A stretch of 64,000 nt of DNA from Apibacter raozihei (lineage in GTDB: Bacteria; Bacteroidota; Bacteroidia; Flavobacteriales; Weeksellaceae), in assembly GCF_004014855.1 (NCBI RefSeq), contig NZ_CP034930.1:496001-560000 (forward strand), read 5' to 3'. Position 1 is the first letter of the stretch; each line of letters opens with the position of its first letter. The notes beneath the pieces were generated by a model. The model was not told the DNA's origin and did no database searches. It saw nothing but the letters and a program-made list of their open reading frames with translations. A program made the translations under genes and the position numbers. Shown piece after piece: positions 17,580 to 27,457 of the stretch.

Positions 17580-18920
17580 TTAGAATGGGTACTCAAATAA
17601 TTCACTTTCGTGATAATATGGGTTTCCTTTTGCTTCAAGATTTAATTTACTAATAGCTGTCATAACTGTAAATATAAATAATCCTAAAACAAATATAAAT
17701 GAACCTATTTCTAATAAACCTATATTCCAGAATGCACCTACCGTACCTGGCATAATAATATTGAAGAAATCCATATAATGTCCAAAAATAACAACACAAG
17801 CCATAATAGGAACAATTACAAAATTCCTTTTTACCTTACTACTTACTAGGATTAGGAATGGTAAAACCAAATTAGGAATTAACATGGTGAAATAAGTCTG
17901 ACTGTAAAGCTTGTATCTTCCAAAGAAATAGTTGGCTTCTTCTGCTATATTTGCATACCAATAAAGCATGTACTGTGCAAACCAAAGGTAAGACCATAGT
18001 AAACTAAATCCGAATAAAAATTTAGTTAAGTCATGCATATGATTATCATTAAATGCAGGAAGATTTCCTTTTTTCTTCAAATATATTGATATAATCAGCA
18101 TAACCGCTACGGATGATACCAAACAGCTTATCATCGTGTACCACATATATAGGGTTGAATACCAGTGCGGATCTATTGACATTAACCAATCCCATGCCCA
18201 ACAAGCAGAAGCTAGGGCAAAGAAAACTATAAATCCAACACTCCAGTTATAAACTTTTTTATGATCTGCAATTGCTTTAGTTTCGTCCAGTTTTCTTGTT
18301 AATGACTTAATTTTCCATAAAAAGAATATTGAACCCGCAATATAAATTAATGTTCTTATTACAAAAGAAAATCTGTTTAAGAAAGGTTCTTTTGACTTTA
18401 TTAGCAAATCAAAATGTGAAGATTTAGGATCTGTTAAAGCCGGATCCATCCAGTGATATAAATGATTTAACCCTCCATGCTCACCTCCATAGGATGAAAG
18501 AATAATAAAAATTACCATTAATATGCCTCCCACAGGAATAAAGGAAGCCACTCCTTCCATTACTCTGATCACAACCATTGACCAGGCTGCCTGTCCCGCA
18601 TGTTGAACTGATGCAAAAAACAAGGCGGTTGCAGAAATTCCAAAAAACAACATTAATGGAACGAAAAATGCTGCCCAAGGCCGGTTATGAACCTGTACAA
18701 GCGCATGCTCCATATGTTCTTCAGAATGAGGTTCATCATGAAGATATGCGGAATTCATAGGTTGAGCATTCGCTATAGCTTCATTCTGGCTTATAATAAG
18801 TTCTATGTCTTTATGATCTATATTAGAGTTTTGATAATAACCAATTCCAAAGGCTATTAATCCTACTACGATTAATACTATGGATGTTAATTTAAGTCTT
18901 GATGAAAATGTATATCTCAT
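17580..18920 (-). CDS. actF: Alternative complex III subunit ActF (quinol:cytochrome c oxidoreductase quinone-binding subunit)
   Basis: A 446-residue integral membrane protein with about ten helices, related to ActC/NrfD proteins. Diagnostic segments are RPWAAFFVPLMLFFGISATALFFASVQH, CWAWDWLMSIDPHWYSTLYMWYTM and FGFSLLWSYLWFAQYMLYWYANIAEE. With ActC it anchors the complex and takes part in quinol oxidation. The ATG at 18920 lies 4 bases after the actE stop; a longer reading from 18983 would add an untypical basic leader inside actE. It is the last gene of the operon. Confidence 0.9.
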   Translation of the reverse strand: MRYTFSSRLKLTSIVLIVVGLIAFGIGYYQNSNIDHKDIELIISQNEAIANAQPMNSAYLHDEPHSEEHMEHALVQVHNRPWAAFFVPLMLFFGISATALFFASVQHAGQAAWSMVVIRVMEGVASFIPVGGILMVIFIILSSYGGEHGGLNHLYHWMDPALTDPKSSHFDLLIKSKEPFLNRFSFVIRTLIYIAGSIFFLWKIKSLTRKLDETKAIADHKKVYNWSVGFIVFFALASACWAWDWLMSIDPHWYSTLYMWYTMISCLVSSVAVMLIISIYLKKKGNLPAFNDNHMHDLTKFLFGFSLLWSYLWFAQYMLYWYANIAEEANYFFGRYKLYSQTYFTMLIPNLVLPFLILVSSKVKRNFVIVPIMACVVIFGHYMDFFNIIMPGTVGAFWNIGLLEIGSFIFVLGLFIFTVMTAISKLNLEAKGNPYYHESELFEYPF

Positions 18921-18924
18921 AGTT

Positions 18925-19563
18925 TTATTTTTGTTCTGTTGATTGTTCTGTTTTCGGGGCTTGCTGACCTCCTTTAAACTCATTGATTACATACTCTGCA
19001 ACTCTCCATCTGTCACCAGGCAAAAGCTGTCCGGCATAAGATCCCATTGCATTTCTTCCATGTTCAATAACATAATAAACAGACCCAACAGTTATTACTC
19101 TATCTTTATAATTAGGAACTCCTGAATAAGCGCCTGATTGTACAATATTTCCCTGTCCGTCTCCAGCAGTTCCGTGACATGCAGAACACGTCTTTACGTA
19201 TAAATCTTTTCCTCTTGCTAAATCTTTTTCTCTGTTATCTGGATTTAAAGGAGATTTTAAAATTTGTTTTGATGCATCATATCCTTCCGGTGTATTGGGC
19301 AGTTCCATAGGTAAAACTCCTTCCGGATTTCGGGAAATAGAACCCGGCACCGGAGCCAATGCGGTTGCTCCTGATTGTTTTGAAAACAAAGGCACTGTTG
19401 TACTTTGTTCACCGTAAGCGACTACTGCTTCCTGATAAGGATCATAAGCCACCGGATAATACATATCTGGAAAATAAACTATACTCGGCTGTTTTTTACT
19501 ACATGACGCAATAATCAAGCTACCAGTTACAGCTATTAAAATATATTTAGTCAACTTTTTCAT
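18925..19563 (-). CDS. actE: Alternative complex III subunit ActE, monohaem cytochrome c lipoprotein
   Basis: A 212-residue cytochrome c. The lipobox cysteine is at residue 21 (SLIIASCSKK), so it is membrane-anchored outside the inner membrane. A single haem site C126-SA-C129-H130 is followed by GTAGDGQGN; MGSYAGQL (about 160) probably supplies the distal Met ligand. It receives electrons from the iron-sulfur subunit and passes them on to a soluble or oxidase-bound cytochrome. The ATG at 19563 is used; it overlaps actD by 17 bases. Confidence 0.92.
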   Translation of the reverse strand: MKKLTKYILIAVTGSLIIASCSKKQPSIVYFPDMYYPVAYDPYQEAVVAYGEQSTTVPLFSKQSGATALAPVPGSISRNPEGVLPMELPNTPEGYDASKQILKSPLNPDNREKDLARGKDLYVKTCSACHGTAGDGQGNIVQSGAYSGVPNYKDRVITVGSVYYVIEHGRNAMGSYAGQLLPGDRWRVAEYVINEFKGGQQAPKTEQSTEQK

Positions 19564-20089
19564 CTTCAACTTTTTTAACAGTTATTTCTTCAACTCCTGT
19601 AGCTATAAGAATTTCCTTAGCTTTCTCGTAATCCTGATTAGTTAATTCAACCAAAAATTTATCATCGGTTGTTCTTGGATCCGGATTCTGAGCTTTTTGC
19701 CCCGGAAAATGTTTATTTAAAACCAAATAAGTTATAGACATAAGGTGGGCCGCAAAAAACACTGTTAACTCAAACATGATTGGAATAAACGCTGGTACGT
19801 TTTCTCCCCAGCTAAAACTTGGTTTCCCTCCTATGTTCTGAGCCCAGTCATGATTCATGGTATACCAGGTTAATAAACCTGCAACAGTAATACCTATTGA
19901 TCCATAAAGAAATGCAAATTCCGACATTCGGGATTCTTTAAGTCCCATGGCTTTGTCTAGCCCGTGTACCGGGAAAGGCGTATATACTTCTTCTATCTGA
20001 ATTCCTTTTTCACGAAGTTGTTTTACTCCATCTAACAAGAGATCATCATCTCCGTATAAACCGTATATTATTGTCTTAGTGGTGTTCAT
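19547..20089 (-). CDS. actD: Alternative complex III subunit ActD (DUF3341)
   Basis: A 180-residue membrane protein of the DUF3341 family. The N-terminal cytoplasmic-type domain (IIYGLYGDDDLLLDGVKQLREKG) is followed by two membrane helices (FAFLYGSIGITVAGLL and PIMFELTVFFAAHLMSITYLVL). Its role in the complex is structural. The ATG at 20089 lies inside the end of actC (14-base overlap), a sign of tight coupling; the in-frame sequence further upstream belongs to actC coding DNA. Confidence 0.9.
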   Translation of the reverse strand: MNTTKTIIYGLYGDDDLLLDGVKQLREKGIQIEEVYTPFPVHGLDKAMGLKESRMSEFAFLYGSIGITVAGLLTWYTMNHDWAQNIGGKPSFSWGENVPAFIPIMFELTVFFAAHLMSITYLVLNKHFPGQKAQNPDPRTTDDKFLVELTNQDYEKAKEILIATGVEEITVKKVEDEKVD

Positions 20090-21476
20090 GTTCTGAATGA
20101 TGTTTTTTATGACCTTCACTTGATGATTTTACAATAGTCTTAAGCTCAGCTTGTGCTATCACAGGGAATGTTCTTGCGTATAATAAATATAATACCGAGA
20201 AAAATCCAATAGTTCCTACGAAAATACCTACATCAACAAATGAAGGCTGGAACATAGTCCATGAAGATGGTAAATAATCTCTTGAAAGATTAATAACGAT
20301 GATATCAAATCTTTCAAACCACATTCCGACATTAATAACTATTGAAACGATAAATGTCCAAAGGAAATTCCTTCTTAATCCTTTTATCCAAAGACTAGCA
20401 GGTATTAATACATTACACAAAATCAATAACCAGAATGCCCACCAGTAAGGACCGGTTGCTGCACCGATTGAAAAATAAGTAAAATCTTCATATCTGCTTC
20501 CTGAGTACCAACCGATAAAAAACTCGGTAATATAAGCTACGGTCACCATTCCTCCGGTAACAACAATAACTATATTCATGTACTCAATATGTTTAATCGT
20601 AATATAATCTTCTAAATGACATACTTTACGAGCAACACTCAAAAGAGTCTGTACCATTGCAAAACCAGAGAAAATAGCCCCGGCTACGAAATATGGTGGA
20701 TATACGGTGGAGTGCCATCCTTTTATAACGGATGTAGCGAAGTCAAATGATACAATGGTATGCACGGAAAATACTAACGGTGTAGCTAAACCGGCCAAAA
20801 CCAAAGACACTTCTTCAAATCGCTGCCAATGTTTGGCTTTACCTCCCCACCCAAAACTTAATATACTATATATTTTTTTTGTAATTGGTTTAACAGCTCT
20901 ATCTCTGACCATAGCAAAGTCAGGAATTAATCCTATATACCAGAAAACAACAGATACAGAAAAGTATGTACTGATAGCAAATACGTCCCATAACAACGGA
21001 GAATTAAAGTTGATCCATAATGATCCGAATTGGTTGGGAATAGGAAATACAAAATACATAAGCCAAGGTCTTCCCATGTGAATTACCGGGAAAAGTGCAG
21101 CCTGAATAACTGCAAAAATAGTCATAGCTTCCGCTGAACGGTTAATTGACATTCTCCATTTTTGACGGAAAAGTAACAACACTGCAGAGATAAGGGTTCC
21201 TGCATGCCCGATACCTACCCACCATACAAAGTTGGTAATATCCCAACCCCAGTTTGTAGTTCGGTTTAGCCCCCATACCCCTATACCTGTACCGACAGTA
21301 TAGGCTATACAACCTACTCCGTAGATAAATGCAACTAATGCTATATAGAAAGAAAACCACCACAATTTTCCGGCTTTACTCTCAATAGGTCTGGCTATAT
21401 CTTCCGTAATATCATGATAGGATTTATCTCCTAAAATTAACGGCTCGCGAATAGGTGCTTCGTAATGTCCTGACAT
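20076..21476 (-). CDS. actC: Alternative complex III subunit ActC (NrfD/PsrC-like quinone-binding membrane subunit)
   Basis: A 466-residue polytopic protein with about ten helices. Typical features are the N-terminal PLILGDKSYHDITEDIARPIE, WWVGIGHAGTLISAVLLLFRQKWR, FPVIHMGRPW, and the SVHTIVSFDFATSVIKGWHSTVYPPYFVAGAIFSG segment. It forms the main quinol-oxidising membrane subunit next to the ActB iron-sulfur arm. It lies 18 bases after the actB stop and overlaps actD. The His-rich C-terminus (HKKHHSEHEHH) is a local feature and could bind metal. Confidence 0.94.
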   Translation of the reverse strand: MSGHYEAPIREPLILGDKSYHDITEDIARPIESKAGKLWWFSFYIALVAFIYGVGCIAYTVGTGIGVWGLNRTTNWGWDITNFVWWVGIGHAGTLISAVLLLFRQKWRMSINRSAEAMTIFAVIQAALFPVIHMGRPWLMYFVFPIPNQFGSLWINFNSPLLWDVFAISTYFSVSVVFWYIGLIPDFAMVRDRAVKPITKKIYSILSFGWGGKAKHWQRFEEVSLVLAGLATPLVFSVHTIVSFDFATSVIKGWHSTVYPPYFVAGAIFSGFAMVQTLLSVARKVCHLEDYITIKHIEYMNIVIVVTGGMVTVAYITEFFIGWYSGSRYEDFTYFSIGAATGPYWWAFWLLILCNVLIPASLWIKGLRRNFLWTFIVSIVINVGMWFERFDIIVINLSRDYLPSSWTMFQPSFVDVGIFVGTIGFFSVLYLLYARTFPVIAQAELKTIVKSSSEGHKKHHSEHEHH

Positions 21477-21494
21477 AGTAACTTTCTTAATATT

Positions 21495-24400
21495 TTATGA
21501 TTCTTTTCTGTTTCTTACTTTATACTGATAGAACACATTCGGCTTGGTTCCAACTTCTTCTAATAATACATACTTTCTTTTATCCTTAGATAATTTAAGT
21601 ATCTCTGAATTTGGATCATTCATGTCACCAAATTTAATAGCTCCTGTAGAACATGCAGTTGAACAAGCCACCTGGAATTCTCCGTCCTCTACTCTTCTTC
21701 CTTGTTTTTTAGCTTCAAGAATTGTTGATTGTGTCATTTGAATACACATAGAACATTTTTCCATAACCCCCCGTGAACGAACCACTACATCAGGATTAAG
21801 AACCATACGCCCTAGATCGTTATTCATATTGTAATCAAACTTATCATTTAAAGCATAGTTAAACCAGTTAAATCTACGTACTTTATATGGACAGTTGTTA
21901 GCACAATATCTTGTACCAACACATCGGTTGTAAGCCATTTGGTTTTGCCCCTGTTTTCCATGTGAAGTTGCTGCTACCGGACAAACGGTTTCACAAGGCG
22001 CATGGTTACAATGCTGACACATAACCGGCTGAAAAATTACATCCGGATTGGTTGGATGAGGATCTATAAGTTCTTTATACATAGGAACCTGATCCAAGTT
22101 TTCCAGAATTTCCTGCTTTTGTTCAATTTTCTTTTTAGATGAGTAATATCTATCAATACGTAGCCAATACATATCTCTTGACATTCTCATTTCTTCTTTT
22201 CCTACTACCGGCACATTATTTTCTGCCTGGCAAGCAATAATACAAGAACCACAACCTGTACATGCATTTAAATCAACTGATAGATTGAAATGAGGTCCAT
22301 CGGTACTGTCATAATCTCTCCAAAGGTCTATCTTTCCAATCGGCATTTCTCCAACATAAGTCTGCATAGACATTTGAGGATTCCATTCTTTCGAATCTGT
22401 ATTCAAGTAGGTATCTAATGGAACTTCTCTCGCTATTTCATACCTTCCCATTAAGGTACCTTGCATCTGCATAGAGGCAAATTCATGCATTCCCTCAGCA
22501 GGCTTTATTTCCACACTGTATTGTGAAAAATTTGACTTATAATAAGCCGGATAAGCATTAATTCCGGTTTGACCGACTTTTCCTGATTTTGCCTGTCCGT
22601 ATCCTATGGCTAATCCTACAGAACCATGTGCCTGTCCTGGTTGAATAAATACGGGAATACTTTTAATTACTTCTTTTCCGTTAATGGTTAAATTAACTAA
22701 AGAACCATCTAACTGCATTCTTCCGTTTACTTTATTTTTAATTCCTAATTTTTTAGCGTCTTCTTCAGAAATAGTTAGATAGTTGTCCCAAGCTATTCTT
22801 GAAATAGGATCTGGTAATTCCTGTAACCAAGGATTATTGGCCTGTGTTCCATCTCCTATAGCTGTTTTTGTATATAAATTTAGTTCTAAATTACCCGCTT
22901 TTATAGAAGAAAGTGCAGATAAAGCTTTTTGAGCATCTCCACCACTAGCGGTTAATGATATACTTTCTGATGTTTCGTTGTATCCATTATATAAAGCCTG
23001 ATTAAAGCTATATCCTAACATACCTCCTAGTTGAGATTGCCAGAATTGTTTTAAAAAGGTATAATATGCATTCGTTTGTACCGGTGTTGCGGTAGCTGTA
23101 GTATATGCGGAGTTAAACTGTGTAGTTCCATCTGCACTTACTGATGAAGCAGCTATTGACACAGAATCGTTTGAAGTAGAATCTGAAGTGATTTTATTAG
23201 CTTCGGAAATGGATGAAATATTTTTTGCCGGCTGATTTTTCCATATTAGAAGTGAATCTTGAAACTGGCGAGTATCAAAAATTCTCTGTATTGTCGGCTG
23301 TGATAACAAATAAACTCCTGTAGCTGGATTCAAATCTCCCCATGATTCTAACCAATGAGGAACCGGAGCTAATGCTTTTGCTGTTGAAGCTGTTTCATTT
23401 GCATATTCTGTTAATGATACTGAACATGGTATTTTAGTTAACAATTGAGTTAACTTAGCACTGTCATAATAAGAATAAACAGGATTTGTATTAAAGTTTA
23501 ATAAAACACCTACCTGTCCAGATGACATCCAATTTACAAATTCTTCAAATCTGGTGTCATCAGATTCTTTACTTAAAAGAACTTTATCTTTTCTAATAAC
23601 TTCAGAGTTTATTTTCTGATTAATCAGATTAGCCAACACATATGAAGATTTATCTCCTTCAGCAAAAACAACAGCTTTTGAACCTTTTGCTTTTAACAAG
23701 TCCGCAATTTTTTTTGCATTTGCATCGGTTGATACACCATCGATAGCTTTATAAACTTCTGCTAAAAATTTTTGTACGGCAGAAGGTTTTAAAGGAATTC
23801 TTTCATCTGAATTAGCCCCTGATAAGCTTAAATTTGATTCAATTTGAATATGTTTAAGCATATTCTGGCCCGGAGTTTTCGCTTTCGCATATCCTTCTTC
23901 TAAATGCCCTCCATTCCAGTCATTTAGAAAATCTGCTCCAAATGATACCAATAATTCGGCTTTGGAGAGATCATATATAGGTAATGCACGAACCCCGAAA
24001 ACCTCCTGAGCTGCATCTAGTGCAGGTGCGTATGATACTGAATCGTATACTACATGCTCAGTAGTCGGATATTCGGCTTTAAAATCTGAAATAATTTTTT
24101 TGGTTGATGGAGAGGGTAATGACGGTGTTAAGATTACTACTTTTTTTCCTGTCGATTTTGCCTCATTAAGACCTTTTAATACATAAGCATCTAAAGTTTT
24201 CCAATCTGTATCTGCATTATTAAGTACCGGTCCTTTAGCACGATTGTTATCATAAAGGGACAGCACGGAAGCTAAACTTCTTGCTGTGCAACCACCAAAT
24301 AAATTAGCATTTGTATTTTTATCTATTTTGATAGGTCGACCTTCTCGGGTTTTAACTAAAACGCTAGCAAAATCGAATCCGTCAAAAAGAGTAGATGCAT

Positions 24401-24686
24401 AATAATTAGGTATTCCCGGAATTATTCCTTCAGGTTTTACTACATAAGGAACAGATTTGGTAATCGGAGCCTCGCAGGCAGCAAGAGTGACTGCTGCTGT
24501 TCCAAAACCTAAGAATTTTAAGAAGTCTCTTCGGGAAGTCTTAGTTGAGAACATTGCATTGTCATCGCCTAAAAATTCATCAATCGGAAGTTCCTCTACA
24601 AATTCATTTCTCGCTAATTTTTCAGTTAGAGAAGGATCATTTAATTCTTCTATACTTCTGAACTTTATTTTATCTTTTGAAGCCAT
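21495..24686 (-). CDS. actB: Alternative complex III subunit ActB (TAT-variant molybdopterin-like / iron-sulfur subunit)
   Basis: A 1063-residue fusion of a molybdopterin-oxidoreductase-like domain (about 1-750), which in this family lacks molybdenum cofactor, and a ferredoxin-like domain (about 770-1063). A TAT-like SRRDFLKFLGFG (R52-R53) sits after an N-terminal extension, as in the TAT-variant family, with a lipobox-like Cys at 71. The C-terminal half has clusters of cysteines for [4Fe-4S]/[3Fe-4S] centres: CTGCGSCIIAC, CQHCNHAPCETVCP, CANNCP, and CSMCIQ. It carries electrons from quinol towards haem subunits. Second gene of the operon. Confidence 0.94.
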   Translation of the reverse strand: MASKDKIKFRSIEELNDPSLTEKLARNEFVEELPIDEFLGDDNAMFSTKTSRRDFLKFLGFGTAAVTLAACEAPITKSVPYVVKPEGIIPGIPNYYASTLFDGFDFASVLVKTREGRPIKIDKNTNANLFGGCTARSLASVLSLYDNNRAKGPVLNNADTDWKTLDAYVLKGLNEAKSTGKKVVILTPSLPSPSTKKIISDFKAEYPTTEHVVYDSVSYAPALDAAQEVFGVRALPIYDLSKAELLVSFGADFLNDWNGGHLEEGYAKAKTPGQNMLKHIQIESNLSLSGANSDERIPLKPSAVQKFLAEVYKAIDGVSTDANAKKIADLLKAKGSKAVVFAEGDKSSYVLANLINQKINSEVIRKDKVLLSKESDDTRFEEFVNWMSSGQVGVLLNFNTNPVYSYYDSAKLTQLLTKIPCSVSLTEYANETASTAKALAPVPHWLESWGDLNPATGVYLLSQPTIQRIFDTRQFQDSLLIWKNQPAKNISSISEANKITSDSTSNDSVSIAASSVSADGTTQFNSAYTTATATPVQTNAYYTFLKQFWQSQLGGMLGYSFNQALYNGYNETSESISLTASGGDAQKALSALSSIKAGNLELNLYTKTAIGDGTQANNPWLQELPDPISRIAWDNYLTISEEDAKKLGIKNKVNGRMQLDGSLVNLTINGKEVIKSIPVFIQPGQAHGSVGLAIGYGQAKSGKVGQTGINAYPAYYKSNFSQYSVEIKPAEGMHEFASMQMQGTLMGRYEIAREVPLDTYLNTDSKEWNPQMSMQTYVGEMPIGKIDLWRDYDSTDGPHFNLSVDLNACTGCGSCIIACQAENNVPVVGKEEMRMSRDMYWLRIDRYYSSKKKIEQKQEILENLDQVPMYKELIDPHPTNPDVIFQPVMCQHCNHAPCETVCPVAATSHGKQGQNQMAYNRCVGTRYCANNCPYKVRRFNWFNYALNDKFDYNMNNDLGRMVLNPDVVVRSRGVMEKCSMCIQMTQSTILEAKKQGRRVEDGEFQVACSTACSTGAIKFGDMNDPNSEILKLSKDKRKYVLLEEVGTKPNVFYQYKVRNRKES

Positions 24687-24712
24687 GTTGATCTTCTAAT
24701 GATTTTAATTGA

Positions 24713-26041
24713 TTAATAATGACATTTACCACATTCCAAACCTCCGATAGCATCTACTGTTATCTTAGATTTATCTTCTCCATATTGTTTTTTCAGCTTG
24801 TCATGAAGTTTATTAAAGTAAGCTGCGTTATACCCGTTATTCATATCTACTTCGGTTGTTCTATGGCAATCGACACACCATCCCATGGTGAAGTCGTTAG
24901 CCATCCTAACAACATTCATAGTATCTATAGCTCCGTGGCAAGCTTTACATACCACATCAATCTGATTGTTCGGATTTTTCTTATTGTAGGCTGAAATTAT
25001 TGCTTTTTCTCCTGCAACTACGTGTTGTGAGTGATTGAAATAAACAAAATCAGGCATGTTATGAATACGCTCCCATTTAACAGGTGTTTGTTTTCCTGTA
25101 TAGGCTTGTTTGTCTTCATCCCATCCTACATGTTCATATAATTTTTTGATTTCGCCTGTATAAAACTCTTTTGATTTTCCAGGTTCTACATATTTTCCTG
25201 TATATTCACTAATATTTCTATGACAATTCATACAAACGCTTAGAGATGGAATTTCAGAAACCTTACCATATTTAGCACCTGAGTGACATAACTGGCAGTC
25301 TATATTATTTTCACCGGCGTGAATTTTATGCGAGAAGTATATTGGCTGCTCAGGAGCATATCCTTTATCTACTCCAATGCCCATTAACCAAGCCCAAAAT
25401 CCGTATAAAGATAGTGCCAGCATTAAACCAACTAATATATAAGTAAATCCTTTGTACCTCTCATAAAACTGAGAAAAAGACCTGATTTTAGTTGCTTGCA
25501 ATTCAGACAATTCTGAATTCGCTGTTTTAAGTTTTACAAGGGTATTGATTTTAAGTAATGTAAGGATCAAAATAACGCCAATAGCTGAAAAAGCCAGTAA
25601 AATTAGCTTAGTATCCTGAGCATCACTTTTCTGAACGGTTGCAGGAGCGGCTACTTCTTCCTCTTTAGGTTCCGGTGGATTGTTTACATAAGTAAGAACA
25701 TCTTCAATGTCCTGTTCAGATAAACGACCTTCAAAGATATCCATGGAAGCTTTGTTATATTCTTCATAGATTTCATTCGCTCGTTTATCACCGCTTTTTC
25801 TAAGAGCTTCATTGTTCATTACCCACTTGTGAATCCATTCTTTAGTTACTCCTTCAGCGGCAAGAGAAGTTACGATTCCTTTAAGTGCAGGTCCTACCAA
25901 TTTCCGGTCTAAAGCATGGCAGGCGGTACAATTGGCTTTGAATAATGTCTCTCCTTTCTTTGCATCTCCAGTAACATCCTGTCCAAAAACAGAAATGCCG
26001 GTAAAGAGAGCCAGCATACATACTGCTATAATTTTATTCAT
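24713..26041 (-). CDS. actA: Alternative complex III subunit ActA, hexahaem cytochrome c
   Basis: A 442-residue multihaem cytochrome. An N-terminal signal peptide (to VFGQ) and a class I cytochrome c domain with C38-TA-C41-H42 are followed by a membrane helix (about 155-170), a second (about 205-225), and a pentahaem module with CQLCH, CMNCH, CKACH, CVDCH and CGKCH. Six CxxCH sites in total; the cytochrome c domain in front of the pentahaem core is known in Bacteroidota ActA. The ATG at 26041 gives a clean signal peptide. A strong promoter lies 80-110 bases upstream. Confidence 0.93.
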   Translation of the reverse strand: MNKIIAVCMLALFTGISVFGQDVTGDAKKGETLFKANCTACHALDRKLVGPALKGIVTSLAAEGVTKEWIHKWVMNNEALRKSGDKRANEIYEEYNKASMDIFEGRLSEQDIEDVLTYVNNPPEPKEEEVAAPATVQKSDAQDTKLILLAFSAIGVILILTLLKINTLVKLKTANSELSELQATKIRSFSQFYERYKGFTYILVGLMLALSLYGFWAWLMGIGVDKGYAPEQPIYFSHKIHAGENNIDCQLCHSGAKYGKVSEIPSLSVCMNCHRNISEYTGKYVEPGKSKEFYTGEIKKLYEHVGWDEDKQAYTGKQTPVKWERIHNMPDFVYFNHSQHVVAGEKAIISAYNKKNPNNQIDVVCKACHGAIDTMNVVRMANDFTMGWCVDCHRTTEVDMNNGYNAAYFNKLHDKLKKQYGEDKSKITVDAIGGLECGKCHY

Positions 26042-26120
26042 AATAATTGATTTCAATTGAATGAAACTTTACTTGTAATTATAATATAGATATAGATTGT
26101 CCCACAAAAAGTGACTATTG

Positions 26121-26151
26121 CAAAAATATAAATATGAAGTTTATCGCCAAA
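26121..26151 (-). promoter_or_regulatory. actA: Promoter of the act operon
   Basis: On the minus strand TTTG (26151-26148), 19 bases, and TATTTTTG (26128-26121) match the Bacteroidota consensus and spacing. The predicted leader is about 70 bases, long enough for additional control. Confidence 0.75.
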
Positions 26152-26284
26152 CGTTTTTTTTGATATATATAGCGCAAAAGCTTAATTTATAACTATTCTA
26201 AATAGCATTATAAGCTAGTTTATTGTTTAATAACAACTTAGATTAATCACCTTGTCTACTGACAAATGATTTAAAAGAAAGAAT

Positions 26285-26298
26285 ATGATATATATCAT
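26285..26298. promoter_or_regulatory. 14-bp palindrome between holB and the act promoter
   Basis: ATGATATATATCAT is a perfect palindrome with the TGAT-N4-ATCA core of CRP/FNR-type sites. It is about 135 bases upstream of the act promoter and 16 bases after the holB stop. The outer bases differ from the classic FNR consensus, so support is weak. Confidence 0.3.
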
Positions 26299-26313
26299 TG
26301 ATTTTTTATTCTT

Positions 26314-27444
26314 TTATACTCTCTTCCTGGCTAAGAATCGAGTCAGCTTTATTCCCATATCTAAAAAGATTATGCGGGCATTACCATTTCTTTCGATATG
26401 AAAAAATGCAGCGTTTATTTCCTCCATAATATCTTCAATATTATTCCCATGAACAAACGAACTGAAACTTTTCCATTTGAAATTGTTGTAGATAAGAGGA
26501 TTATTTACCAGCTGCCCGGCCTGATAGTTTTCGAGAAGTGCCTGCCTAAATATTTCTGCACAAAATTGAAGAAAGTTCTTTTGCTTTTCCCTCCCCCAGC
26601 CAGAAATTTCCATAGACCAATCTACGATTTCCTTAAGGAACTCAGGTTTTTTCGGAGCCATCACTGCGGCACGGTTCCAACGTATAAAATATTGCTCGAA
26701 TTCTTCCTGAAGATGGCTATTTATAACCAAATTGGAAGCTAGCTCCCAGTCTCCTTCTGCCCTGGAGGCTATTTGAGAAGCTTTCTGTTCATCAACCCCA
26801 AATACAGACTGTAACTTGGCTACTATTTTTCCTTCGTCAATACGATGAATGTCTACTTTTTGACATCTGGATAGAATAGTAGGTAATATTTTTTTTTCAT
26901 CTTCCGCTAAAAGTAAAAACAGAGTTTTAGCAGGAGGCTCTTCAAGAATTTTCAATAACTTATTCGCTGCTTCTGTACGCATGGTTTCAGCCATCCATAT
27001 CAACTGAATTTTGTATCCTCCTTCAAAACTTTTTAAATTCAGCTTTTCAATGATATGTTCCATTTCCTTAACAGATATAAAACCTTGTTTTTTATCTTCG
27101 TTCAAAAACTCATACCATTGATTAATATTTTGGTAGGAACTTTTTAATACAAACTCTCGAAACTGAGCTATATAATCTGAACTAATCGCTTCTTTTTTTT
27201 CAGAAGCATTATTAATTGTAGGAAAAGAAAAATGAAGATCCGGATGTTGAAGCTTTTCTGTTTGCTTGTAACAGCTTTCCGATCCTGAACAAAGAACTTC
27301 TGAAGCATAGGCCAAAGCGATCGCTAATAGACCATACCCTGATTTACCAATGAATAATTGGGCATGGCTAATTCTGTTTTCGCTGATTGAGTCTTTTAAT
27401 TGTTTAATTAATAATTCCTGGCCTATTACTTCCTCCCATTTCAT
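26314..27444 (-). CDS. holB: DNA polymerase III subunit delta'
   Basis: A 376-residue clamp-loader subunit. It starts with MKWEEVIGQELLIKQL, the usual form in Bacteroidota, followed by HAQLFIGKSGYGLLAIA, a degenerate P-loop without the GKT, as expected for the non-ATPase delta'. LLKILEEPPAKTLFLLLAEDEKKILPTILSRCQ (about 165-200) is the family SRC/sensor region. Only two of the zinc-site cysteines are visible (CSGSESC). The start at 27444 is supported by homology and by a TATCTTTG promoter box ending 5 bases upstream. The gene is divergent from dnaB. Confidence 0.9.
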   Translation of the reverse strand: MKWEEVIGQELLIKQLKDSISENRISHAQLFIGKSGYGLLAIALAYASEVLCSGSESCYKQTEKLQHPDLHFSFPTINNASEKKEAISSDYIAQFREFVLKSSYQNINQWYEFLNEDKKQGFISVKEMEHIIEKLNLKSFEGGYKIQLIWMAETMRTEAANKLLKILEEPPAKTLFLLLAEDEKKILPTILSRCQKVDIHRIDEGKIVAKLQSVFGVDEQKASQIASRAEGDWELASNLVINSHLQEEFEQYFIRWNRAAVMAPKKPEFLKEIVDWSMEISGWGREKQKNFLQFCAEIFRQALLENYQAGQLVNNPLIYNNFKWKSFSSFVHGNNIEDIMEEINAAFFHIERNGNARIIFLDMGIKLTRFLARKRV

Positions 27445-27449
27445 ATAAA

Positions 27450-27457
27450 CAAAGATA
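27450..27457 (-). promoter_or_regulatory. holB: -7 box abutting the holB start codon
   Basis: TATCTTTG on the minus strand ends 5 bases before the A of the holB ATG at 27444, so the transcript is expected to start at or next to the start codon. No convincing -33 element was found at 19-20 bases. Confidence 0.5.
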
